From NCBI GenBank assembly GCA_030600975.1, contig JAUVUL010000128.1, forward strand, positions 1-6,134: a stretch of DNA of 6,134 nucleotides. The letters run 5' to 3'. The translations under genes were made by a program, and so were the position numbers. Shown here piece after piece: positions 1-6,134 of the stretch (position 1 is the stretch's first letter; every line of letters starts with the position of its first letter). The stretch is from Candidatus Aegiribacteria sp. GTDB lineage: Bacteria > Fermentibacterota > Fermentibacteria > Fermentibacterales > JCC-6. The notes beneath the pieces are model-generated. The model was not told the DNA's origin and ran no database searches. It was given only the letters and a program-made list of their open reading frames with translations.

Positions 1-1
1 G

Positions 2-2059
2 CTGACGGATTTGCTCGGGAAAGATATTCCATTCTCAGCCATAGAGGGCCTGGATAGGGCACGCCTTGCCATTCAGATAGCCATGACTGACCCTGCTCTT
101 GGAGGAGTGCTGATCCAGGGCACCAGGGGTTCGGGTAAAAGTGTTCTTGTTAAATCCGCCCGTTTCCTGCATCCGGGGCTGGATGCGGATCAATCTATTG
201 TCAGGGTTCCACTTGGTGTTACAGAGGAAAATCTGACCGGCAGCCTGGACCTTTCCACCATACTGCGCACAGGAAAAGCACTGCTGAACCCCGGTCTCAT
301 GAAAAGGGCTGACGGCAGGATACTTCTAATAGAGGATGTGAATCTGCTGAATGACAGGCTTGTAGACCTGATCCTTGATTGCGCTGCCAGCGGAGTGCTG
401 ACCGTTGAGCGGGAAGGCATCTCGGTATCCACCACCAGCAGATTCAAACTGCTTGCCACAATGGATCCGGATGAGGGCAGACTGCGCCCTCAGCTACTGG
501 ACCGCTTCGACCTCTCGGTGGAAGTCGGCAGCCTGGAAAGCGGTAAAGAGAGGGTTGATCTGATCAAACGGCTGCTTGCATTTGAATACCTTGGAGAGAA
601 CGCGGCAGCAGGATATCGCAGGAAGGATGCTGTTCTAAGGGAGAAGATAATCAAGGCTAGAAGAAGACTTCCCGGAGTGGGAATCAAGGTGAGAATCCTG
701 GCTTCCATAGCTTTTGCAATGAGCTACCTGGAAATGGATGGACACAGGCCTGAGATGGTCATCACCAGGGCTGCTGGAGCCCTTGCTTCCCTGCGGGACC
801 GGAAAAAGGTGATCTGGGACGATGTCCGGGACGCCGCTATTCTGGCAACAGGCCATAGAACTCGTAAAGGCGGCCTTGAAGGACCTCCATCGGAGAAAGC
901 TCTTCTAAGTGCTCTCAAGGCAGGGTGGGGCATAGGATCGAGATATGCGGCATCGGATATACTTCTCCGACTATGGGATTCCCGAAGCAGAGTCTTCGCT
1001 TCAGTATCCACTGCGCTGGATTCCAGTGATGATAATACAGGTAATGTCTGGAGTGACGAGATGAGGCTGCTGGACGGTCAGGATGGAATGTTCACGACCG
1101 AGTTTCCCGAGTTCATGGAAAGCAGGGCTATAAAAAAACTTGTAGACAGGATTTCAATAAGTTCACAGCCCGGGTCCCTGGGTTCCAAAAGCACCAGGAT
1201 GAAACCATCCGTTGAGCAGACGCGTGGAAAACCTGTCCGTGTTGTTCCAACCGGGGACGCAGGAAATATCAATGTATACCAGTCGGTCATAGCAGCTGTT
1301 ACAGGAGGAGAGAAGCTTCCCCTGATTCCATTTGAGAAGCGCTGGTGGCGCACCTGGGAGAGGAGTTCGCGGCCAAGGGCTGTTGTTATGATCGTTCTTG
1401 ATGCCAGTAAATCATCAAGCAACTACCTTTTCGGCTTAAGTAAACTACTAAGGACTCTGTTTGAGGATCACTTTGATCCCATGTCAAAAGTGGGGCTGGT
1501 CTCCATGCACAAGGGCAACCCCGTGCTTCACTTCAAGCCGACAAGGAACAGGCTCCGCGTTTACGGAAGGGTTGCGGAGCTGGTCTCATCCGGTTACACG
1601 CCGCTGGCAGAAGCACTTATGATTGCAAGAAGAACTCTCAAAAGGTGCAGCACTACATCCGGTCAAACAGGAAGCTTCATCCTTCTGGTGTCCGACTGCG
1701 CCCCGGAACCTCTGCCTCTGGGCTGTCCGGACCCTTACGAGAGTGAGCTTTACGAAGGTGTAAGAAAAGAGGTCAGGATGTGCGGTATTACACATTTACC
1801 GATTCTTATTATTGATCCCATGAATTACACATCGAGAACAAGCCCGGAAATCCTTCCAGGAAGGCGCCTTGCCAGGTTCATAGAGAAGGTTACAGGGGGG
1901 ATGCTGATTCATATGCCCTCCAGCATTCTGGACAGAGGCAACCTGATAGTGAAGGTAATCACTTCCATAACCGGTAATAATGAGTATGAAACAATCTCCA
2001 GAACACTTGACCTTGAAATCGGAAAATATTCAAGCACAACGCCCTGGCTGATGGAATAG
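2..2059 (+). CDS. ChlD/BchD-type metal chelatase subunit (AAA+ plus VWA), 5' end possibly cut
   Basis: This is the ATPase/VWA subunit of a magnesium- or cobalt-chelatase, which in known systems forms a ring complex with an I-type AAA+ partner and drives metal insertion by a large ChlH/CobN subunit. Residues are counted from the TTG at 11. Residues 5-170 are the AAA+ core: Walker A GTRGSGKS (37-44), a Walker B region reading LLIEDVNLL (105-113), TMDPDEG at the sensor-1 site (150-156), and the arginine-finger motif LLDRF (162-166). A helical lid follows to about 275, then a low-conservation linker to about 455. The VWA domain (about 456-650) has a full MIDAS: DASKS (D464, S466, S468), T530 in GYTPL and D562 in VSDCAP. 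The usual DE of Walker B is ED, and sensor-1 Asn is Asp, so hydrolysis may be weak, as in D-type subunits. The frame is open to the window edge and no Shine-Dalgarno site precedes the TTG, so the true start may lie outside. The family is certain; the metal is not. Confidence 0.9.
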   Translation: MTDLLGKDIPFSAIEGLDRARLAIQIAMTDPALGGVLIQGTRGSGKSVLVKSARFLHPGLDADQSIVRVPLGVTEENLTGSLDLSTILRTGKALLNPGLMKRADGRILLIEDVNLLNDRLVDLILDCAASGVLTVEREGISVSTTSRFKLLATMDPDEGRLRPQLLDRFDLSVEVGSLESGKERVDLIKRLLAFEYLGENAAAGYRRKDAVLREKIIKARRRLPGVGIKVRILASIAFAMSYLEMDGHRPEMVITRAAGALASLRDRKKVIWDDVRDAAILATGHRTRKGGLEGPPSEKALLSALKAGWGIGSRYAASDILLRLWDSRSRVFASVSTALDSSDDNTGNVWSDEMRLLDGQDGMFTTEFPEFMESRAIKKLVDRISISSQPGSLGSKSTRMKPSVEQTRGKPVRVVPTGDAGNINVYQSVIAAVTGGEKLPLIPFEKRWWRTWERSSRPRAVVMIVLDASKSSSNYLFGLSKLLRTLFEDHFDPMSKVGLVSMHKGNPVLHFKPTRNRLRVYGRVAELVSSGYTPLAEALMIARRTLKRCSTTSGQTGSFILLVSDCAPEPLPLGCPDPYESELYEGVRKEVRMCGITHLPILIIDPMNYTSRTSPEILPGRRLARFIEKVTGGMLIHMPSSILDRGNLIVKVITSITGNNEYETISRTLDLEIGKYSSTTPWLME

Positions 2060-2104
2060 TCTCAAAATCTTTGACTTTATTATGACGGAGGGAGATAACA
2101 GACT

Positions 2105-2119
2105 ATCCGCACGCCGGAT
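2105..2119. other. Short weak inverted repeat in the convergent gap
   Basis: The 63-bp gap between the convergent chelatase and kinase genes contains ATCCG and CGGAT arms (5 bp each) around a 5-nt loop. On the plus strand it is followed by TTTCTC, on the minus strand by a mixed sequence. It could contribute weakly to termination of the chelatase transcript, but the stem is short and there is no proper T run, so it is not called a terminator. I see nothing else in the gap. Confidence 0.25.
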
Positions 2120-2122
2120 TTC

Positions 2123-4216
2123 TCAGTTGCTTACAAGATTCAGCATGGACTCGCTCAGTTCACGAATATTGAACGGCTTTTTAATGATACCCCTGAATCC
2201 GTAATCCTGAAAGTCAGCCATGACAGGGTTATTAGAGTATCCACTTGAAACTAAAGCCTTTATGTCCGGGTCTATTTTGAGCAGTCTGTTTACAGTTTCC
2301 TTCCCGCCCATACCTCCCCGTATTGTCAGATCAATAATGACACCGTCAAAGGGGTCTCCCGATTCCATTGCAGCCTTATATAGCTTTATGGTTTCATTTC
2401 CGTTACAGGCGGTAACGGTACTGAATCCCAGTCTGGCCAACATCTGAACGGTAACCATCCTCACAGCCTCATCATCATCCATCACCAGGATTTTCCCCTG
2501 GCCTGTTTCAGGCTCTTCCTCTGTTTCATTTCCCGTAGGAGGTTCTTTATCGGAAGCGGGAATATATATGCTGAACGTCGACCCTTCGCCGATTTCGGAT
2601 TCCACAGTGATCAAGCCGTTATGCTTCTTGACTATTGAATAGGTGGTTGCGAGGCCAAGACCGCTTCCTCCGTCTTTTGTCGTGAAATACGGGTCGAATA
2701 TGTTCTGGAGATCTTTTTCTGATATCCCTACTCCCTGATCCTTTATAGTAAGCTTCACATACTTCTTCTTACAGAGGCTTAGTGACTTCATGGTCTCTCC
2801 ATGAATATTTTCCGCTTTTATCGAGAAGATCCCTCCATTAGGCATTGCCTGATTAGCGTTGATGGTCAGGTTTTCGATCACCTGTCTGAACTGCACCACA
2901 TCAATATCGACAGGCCACAGATCGGCAGGCAACGAATAATCACACATGATACTCGAACCACTGAGAACGAAATTGACGGAATCGGTAATTATTTCAGCCA
3001 ATCTTGTAGACTTGGTCAATGGAACTCCGCCCTTGGAAAAAGTCAGCAACTTCTGTGTCAGTTCCTTCGCTCTGATTGATGCATTATGGGCGTTTTCAAG
3101 GAAATCGTATTCTTCTGTTTCGGGATTTGAATATGCGATTGCCAGTTCAATATTCCCCAGAATGCCCATAAGAATGTTATTGAAATCATGAGCGATTCCA
3201 CCAGCAAGGATGCCAAGGGATTCAATTTTCTGAGCCTTTATAAGTTCTTTCTCCATCTTCTTACGTTCTGAAACATCAATGGCAACTATCTGAACTGCAG
3301 ATCTGTTCTGAAAAACGAAGGGGATTGCAACAACCTCCGTATCAACGGTGGTACCATCGATTCTTTGGAATCTTACTTCCATGAGGGAAGTTTCATGACG
3401 ATTCTCCAGGATTTCCCTGACCATTGTCCCGATTTTTTCCCGATCTTCCGGATGAATAAACGTCATCGACGAACGACCGACAATCTCTTCCGGGTTTTCA
3501 ACTCCAAGCAGTTTAAACCCGGCATTATTTACAAATGCAATTCGGCTATCGCAGCATACTATAATGGATTCCGGTGAAGATTGAACAAGATTACGATACC
3601 TTCTCTCGGAATTCAGCAATGCTATTTCAGCTTCTTTTCTTCTGACGATATCGATGAAAACATTCAGGGAACTCTCAACTATATCCCGGTCTTTCTCCAT
3701 GAAAGGAAGACGGAATTTTCTATCCTCCATGTCATTACCAATCAGGAGAGCGACTCCCTCGTACCGGTTGAAACACCACAGGATATATTTTGATTCAATT
3801 GCGCTGCAGAAAGAATCAGTCACAGGGGTCGCTTCCGTATTTGAATTTACGAACAGGAACTCAGGCGAAGTGTCATTGAACCCGGGTACCGGTGAGGAAT
3901 TATGCTGAAGACCAAGAGAACACTGTGAGGTGAATACTCCAGCTTCTTTATCGTATCGAAGAACCATAGCTCGATCTGCCCACAATGTGCTGAGAATCAC
4001 CTGGAGAAAGCGTTTTCCGATATCCTCAATAGAAACATCATGATTAATTAATTCGTATGTTTTCAATATGAGAGCAGTAGTGGTGTGTGATCGCTTTGCG
4101 TCATTATGAACTTGAGTCAGTTCCTGCTGCAATCTCAGGATCTGCTGGCCCATATCGTCACATTGACGACGATAGAAATCCTTTTCAGCCTGAATGTTCT
4201 CCTTAGTTTTTTTCAT
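2123..4216 (-). CDS. Soluble hybrid histidine kinase (GAF-PAS-HisKA-HATPase-REC)
   Basis: This 697-residue sensor kinase should autophosphorylate on His and pass the phosphate to its own receiver domain. Residues 1-45 look like a coiled coil. About 50-195 is a GAF-like sensor domain, and about 203-318 is a PAS domain (FVNNAGFKLLGV, then FIHPEDRE) ending in the usual DVSERKK junction. The HisKA H-box is IAHDFNNIL with H343. The ATPase domain shows the N-box NLTINANQAM (449-458), the G1 box DQGVGI (493-498), the F-box FDPYFTTK and the G2 box GSGLGL (517-522). After an acidic linker (about 555-573), a receiver domain spans about 575-697, with acidic D580-D582, phospho-acceptor D629, S657/S658 and K680 in KKPF. 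There is no signal peptide or membrane segment, so it senses cytoplasmic signals. The start ATG lies inside the end of the FIST gene and lacks a good Shine-Dalgarno site, which suggests coupled translation. No separate response regulator or output domain is in view, so the final target is unknown. The loop after D629 reads IRGGMGG, with Arg where Pro is usual. Confidence 0.95.
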   Translation of the reverse strand: MKKTKENIQAEKDFYRRQCDDMGQQILRLQQELTQVHNDAKRSHTTTALILKTYELINHDVSIEDIGKRFLQVILSTLWADRAMVLRYDKEAGVFTSQCSLGLQHNSSPVPGFNDTSPEFLFVNSNTEATPVTDSFCSAIESKYILWCFNRYEGVALLIGNDMEDRKFRLPFMEKDRDIVESSLNVFIDIVRRKEAEIALLNSERRYRNLVQSSPESIIVCCDSRIAFVNNAGFKLLGVENPEEIVGRSSMTFIHPEDREKIGTMVREILENRHETSLMEVRFQRIDGTTVDTEVVAIPFVFQNRSAVQIVAIDVSERKKMEKELIKAQKIESLGILAGGIAHDFNNILMGILGNIELAIAYSNPETEEYDFLENAHNASIRAKELTQKLLTFSKGGVPLTKSTRLAEIITDSVNFVLSGSSIMCDYSLPADLWPVDIDVVQFRQVIENLTINANQAMPNGGIFSIKAENIHGETMKSLSLCKKKYVKLTIKDQGVGISEKDLQNIFDPYFTTKDGGSGLGLATTYSIVKKHNGLITVESEIGEGSTFSIYIPASDKEPPTGNETEEEPETGQGKILVMDDDEAVRMVTVQMLARLGFSTVTACNGNETIKLYKAAMESGDPFDGVIIDLTIRGGMGGKETVNRLLKIDPDIKALVSSGYSNNPVMADFQDYGFRGIIKKPFNIRELSESMLNLVSN
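4203..4216 (-). other. 14-bp overlap of FIST stop and kinase start
   Basis: The kinase ATG (4216-4214) lies 14 bp inside the FIST gene, whose TAA stop is at 4205-4203, in a different frame. The nearest G-rich stretch upstream of the kinase ATG, GGGGGTG at 4239-4233, is about 16 nt away and so too far to act as a normal ribosome binding site. This supports co-transcription and translation by re-initiation or coupling, with linked amounts of the two proteins. Confidence 0.85.
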
Positions 4217-5420
4217 TTGTGAATACTGTCAGCACCCCCGTCCAGTCCAGCGGACGGCTGCGACCCAGAAGCGGGGCTATCTCCACGCCGGAATAGAAAC
4301 CCAAGAACGGCATGCTGTCCCCGATTATCTTCCTGACAATACCAGCCTCCTCAACTTCAGAACCGCTGAAGCCGGAAGCTCTCCCTGCACAGTCGATATA
4401 CAGGGCGAATTCCGATTTTTTCCTGTCAATGGTTTCGAGCAACGTAGAAGTTCCTTTCTGAACTGATTCCGCCATCATCCGATTATCCCGAGACATGATC
4501 TGGACCTTGGTTCCCTGATGAAAATCCGCCTCGAAGAGTCTCACAGAACCATCTTCCTGATTTGAGTTAATAATAAGGCGGTTTACATACGCATTTTCAT
4601 TAAAAGGCGCATAAACATCTCCATACTTTTCTCCAATAGTCAATATCAGGGATTGGATGATCTCAGGTAAAGTTTCGTGATCTATAGCAAGTTTCTCACA
4701 TATGACTTCTATTGCCGGCCTACCATCAAGTTCATAGAGGACAGGTCCGTCTATCCTGGTAATCTCCAGAAAAGAGCTAACAGGAGAACACCCATGCATC
4801 AGTGTTGTATGAGACTGCAGTATTTCTCCAGGAAAGGCAATAGCAATTGCTGAATGTGTCATTGTTTTGCTGCCACTGTAAATGAAACTTGATGAGAACG
4901 TGAATTCGCCAACCATACCGGCACCGATAATATGCAGGTTTTTCCCGCCAAGCCCTGCATAAAGGCCATCTACTAACTGGCTCCCGGTATAAAGCACAGG
5001 AGGAGGAGCTGACCGTGCATTATCGTAAAATAGGAGAATTGTGTCTCCTTCTGCAGTTGTTTTTTCGAGTCCAATGCCAAGGTTCCTGCCGGCTTCATAC
5101 TCGCCTGCCTTCAAATCGTCGATCACTGCAACTTCCGGTACCGGGAACGGAGCGGTAAATACTGCCAGACCGCATTCATAACCGGTGTACCCAAGTGAGC
5201 TGTTCGTGATTATTCCAACCGCTGACCCGCCATATATATCAACATTACCCAGCTCAGATCTTATTCCGCTCAGGACACTGTCCGGTTCATGCCGACCGGC
5301 GCAGAATGCCAGCACCCAGGAAATTGAATCCTTACCGGTTATCTGGTTCTTTGCCTCTCCGGCAGCTTCACGGCCAGCCGTTTCTGATTCAGTATTCTGA
5401 CTTTTGCCAATGAAGATCAT
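4203..5420 (-). CDS. FIST-domain (FIST_N/FIST_C) sensory protein, candidate kinase partner
   Basis: This 405-residue protein has the two-part FIST layout. FIST_N covers about residues 32-225: LAFCAGRHEPD near 38-47, YGGSAVGIITN at 63-73, and HGCSPV at 209-214. FIST_C covers about 228-400: ELDGRPAIEV at 230-239, CAGR at 344-347, GFYSGVEIAP at 374-383, and a closing LDWTGVLTVF. FIST proteins are cytoplasmic ligand-binding sensors usually encoded beside signalling genes. One group, NosP, binds heme and nitric oxide and controls an adjacent histidine kinase. Here the FIST gene overlaps a soluble hybrid kinase, which fits a sensor-kinase pair, but the ligand cannot be read from the sequence. Several His (H44, H163, H189, H204, H209, H248, H301) and Cys residues are possible ligands; none is proven. 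There is no signal peptide or membrane segment. The ATG at 5420 is chosen because AAGGA lies 9 nt upstream. An ATG 10 nt further upstream is out of frame. The family call is firm; a NosP-like role is inference. Confidence 0.92.
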   Translation of the reverse strand: MIFIGKSQNTESETAGREAAGEAKNQITGKDSISWVLAFCAGRHEPDSVLSGIRSELGNVDIYGGSAVGIITNSSLGYTGYECGLAVFTAPFPVPEVAVIDDLKAGEYEAGRNLGIGLEKTTAEGDTILLFYDNARSAPPPVLYTGSQLVDGLYAGLGGKNLHIIGAGMVGEFTFSSSFIYSGSKTMTHSAIAIAFPGEILQSHTTLMHGCSPVSSFLEITRIDGPVLYELDGRPAIEVICEKLAIDHETLPEIIQSLILTIGEKYGDVYAPFNENAYVNRLIINSNQEDGSVRLFEADFHQGTKVQIMSRDNRMMAESVQKGTSTLLETIDRKKSEFALYIDCAGRASGFSGSEVEEAGIVRKIIGDSMPFLGFYSGVEIAPLLGRSRPLDWTGVLTVFTNEKN

Positions 5421-5429
5421 TCTTCTTCA

Positions 5430-5434
5430 TCCTT
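5430..5434 (-). promoter_or_regulatory. Ribosome binding site of the FIST gene
   Basis: On the minus strand AAGGA ends 9 nt before the ATG at 5420. It supports that start codon. It also sits one base downstream of the TGTGAT/ATCACA palindrome, so a regulator or RNA hairpin at the palindrome could affect access to it. Confidence 0.6.
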
Positions 5435-5435
5435 C

Positions 5436-5451
5436 TGTGATCGGTATCACA
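5436..5451. promoter_or_regulatory. CRP/FNR-family-like operator palindrome upstream of the FIST gene
   Basis: The 16-bp sequence TGTGATCGGTATCACA has perfect 6-bp arms (TGTGAT and ATCACA) around 4 bp. Written as TGTGA-N6-TCACA it matches the consensus half-sites of CRP and of related regulators such as HcpR. It lies 16 to 31 bp upstream of the FIST start codon, in the non-coding gap after the radical SAM gene. So close to the start codon, a bound protein would more likely block transcription than activate it, unless the promoter lies elsewhere. If transcribed, the arms could instead form a 6-bp RNA hairpin next to the ribosome binding site. I could not identify convincing -35/-10 boxes around it. 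The palindrome is visible; regulator identity and direction of control are inference. Confidence 0.55.
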
Positions 5452-5479
5452 CGGATTGAGTGCAAGCACAGAAATCCGT
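5451..5479. repeat. Interrupted inverted repeat abutting the CRP-like site
   Basis: Perfect 7-bp arms ACGGATT (5451-5457) and AATCCGT (5473-5479) flank a 15-nt loop. The loop itself contains GTGC (5460-5463) and GCAC (5466-5469), so the whole 29 bp is nearly symmetrical. It shares one base with the neighbouring TGTGAT/ATCACA palindrome. On the minus strand no T run follows, so it is not a normal intrinsic terminator for the radical SAM gene. It may be a second operator, a leader RNA structure or an mRNA-end stabilising hairpin. Confidence 0.45.
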
Positions 5480-5512
5480 CAGGCAAACTACAAACTGGCG
5501 AAACAATCAGAA

Positions 5513-6133
5513 TCAGGGATTTAAGGGATATTCTCTGTTTTCTTTCTCCAGTTTCCATCGTCTGTACCTGTTATAACCAGACAATTTGTAAATAAAATCC
5601 CTTCGCATAATGTTAACCCATACAGGTTCTTTCAGTCCCAGAAATGAATATACCTTTTTAAGAATCATTGCCAATATGGATTCATCCGTATTGTCCTGAA
5701 GGTTAATATAGTTACCATGAGTTATTACTTCCCTGTTGATCATGTATAACATTGTTTCCATGTTGATCCCTTCCGGCTGGAACCAGACAGGTCTCAATAT
5801 ATCCGTACTATCAGCCAGCTGGCCGGTCTCTCGGGCAAAGGTGCAAACCGGTGAACCCGGTAGTACTCTAATACCGCTTGTTATGAAGACCAGATCTCGT
5901 TTCACGATATTCTCTTCGATAAAACTGAAGGTATCTCTGACACTGGTCTCATCCTCTCCCGGTCCTCCAAAAAGGAAATACCAGACAACAGGTATACCGG
6001 CTTTGCTAAGGAGTCGGGCGGCACGTTCAACATGCTTCAACGTGAAATTCTTCCCCAGAGCCTTAAGCATTCTCTCAGAACCCGATTCGGGTGTACAGGA
6101 TACCTCGATGAAATTGGCTTCCTTCATCAGCGC
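5513..6133 (-). CDS. Radical SAM protein, C-terminal part (N-terminus beyond window)
   Basis: This is the second half of a radical SAM enzyme; the frame runs open through the right edge, and the ATG at 6127 is internal to the domain and not a believable start. Counting from that Met, TPESGSERML (12-21) followed by a Lys-rich segment, AGIPVVWYFLFGGPGE (43-58), and GIRVLPGSPV (85-94) match the C-terminal half of the SAM-binding barrel. This pattern is common in radical SAM proteins that also carry an N-terminal B12-binding domain. The CxxxCxxC cluster motif and any B12 domain would lie outside the window and cannot be checked. After the barrel comes a tail of about 90 residues with a basic, aromatic end (about 170-200). 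The reaction and substrate are unknown. It lies upstream of the FIST gene on the same strand with a 92-bp spacer holding two palindromes, so co-transcription is possible but not assured. Confidence 0.85.
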   Translation of the reverse strand, partial: ALMKEANFIEVSCTPESGSERMLKALGKNFTLKHVERAARLLSKAGIPVVWYFLFGGPGEDETSVRDTFSFIEENIVKRDLVFITSGIRVLPGSPVCTFARETGQLADSTDILRPVWFQPEGINMETMLYMINREVITHGNYINLQDNTDESILAMILKKVYSFLGLKEPVWVNIMRRDFIYKLSGYNRYRRWKLEKENREYPLNP

Positions 6134-6134
6134 A

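Noticed and set aside
1..12. CTGACGGATTT at the left edge also occurs on the minus strand near 5471-5481, as a possible repeated element
   Set aside because: An 11-bp match between one coding and one non-coding place is compatible with chance, and no longer repeat surrounds it.
2084..2093. ACGGAGGGAG in the convergent gap as a ribosome binding site for a small gene
   Set aside because: No ATG, GTG or TTG follows at a usable distance with an open frame; the gap is only 63 bp.
2105..2121. Hairpin followed by TTT after the chelatase gene as an intrinsic terminator
   Set aside because: The stem is only 5 bp and the T run is three bases followed by mixed sequence; it is reported only as a weak inverted repeat.
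2801..3908. Several plus-strand open frames of 70-92 codons opposite the kinase gene
   Set aside because: They lie antisense to a well-conserved kinase, have no recognisable domains or ribosome binding sites, and are shadows of its codon pattern.
4199..4204. AAGGAG on the minus strand as a ribosome binding site for a shorter kinase start
   Set aside because: No standard start codon follows at normal spacing; the next in-frame Met is residue 22, too far away.
5421..5512. Sigma-70-type promoter for the FIST gene
   Set aside because: TTGCAC and TGATAC are present but only about 10 bp apart, and other pairings match poorly; no promoter can be supported by eye.

Overview
The window carries four protein-coding genes in two convergent blocks. 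It has no RNA gene, insertion sequence, CRISPR array or phage gene that I can see. The organism cannot be named from this sequence. Moderate base composition, a soluble GAF/PAS hybrid histidine kinase, a FIST-domain sensor and a radical SAM protein of the B12-associated style suggest a free-living bacterium, possibly an anaerobe or an uncultured lineage; that is inference.

Plus strand, 2-2059: a metal-chelatase ATPase subunit of the ChlD/BchD type. It has an N-terminal AAA+ module, a linker and a C-terminal von Willebrand factor A (VWA) domain. Its frame is open at the left edge. The AAA+ module keeps its Walker A motif, but the Walker B acidic pair is swapped (ED instead of DE) and the sensor-1 Asn is Asp. 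The metal (Mg or Co) cannot be decided because no large chelatase subunit is in view.

Gap 2060-2122: 63 bp between convergent genes, holding only a short weak inverted repeat.

Minus strand, read right to left: the C-terminal part of a radical SAM enzyme (6133-5513, cut by the right edge), a 92-bp spacer, a FIST-domain protein (5420-4203), and a cytoplasmic GAF-PAS-HisKA-HATPase-REC hybrid histidine kinase (4216-2123). The FIST and kinase genes overlap by 14 bp, so they are almost certainly co-transcribed and probably translationally coupled.

The most interesting unit is this FIST-kinase pair. It resembles the layout of NosP (a heme-binding FIST nitric oxide sensor) with its partner kinase NahK. 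A perfect TGTGA-N6-TCACA palindrome, the consensus of CRP-family regulators, lies directly upstream of the FIST ribosome binding site. A second, longer interrupted inverted repeat abuts it. Together these suggest a regulated ligand-sensing two-component module. Its ligand and its downstream phosphate acceptor are not visible here.
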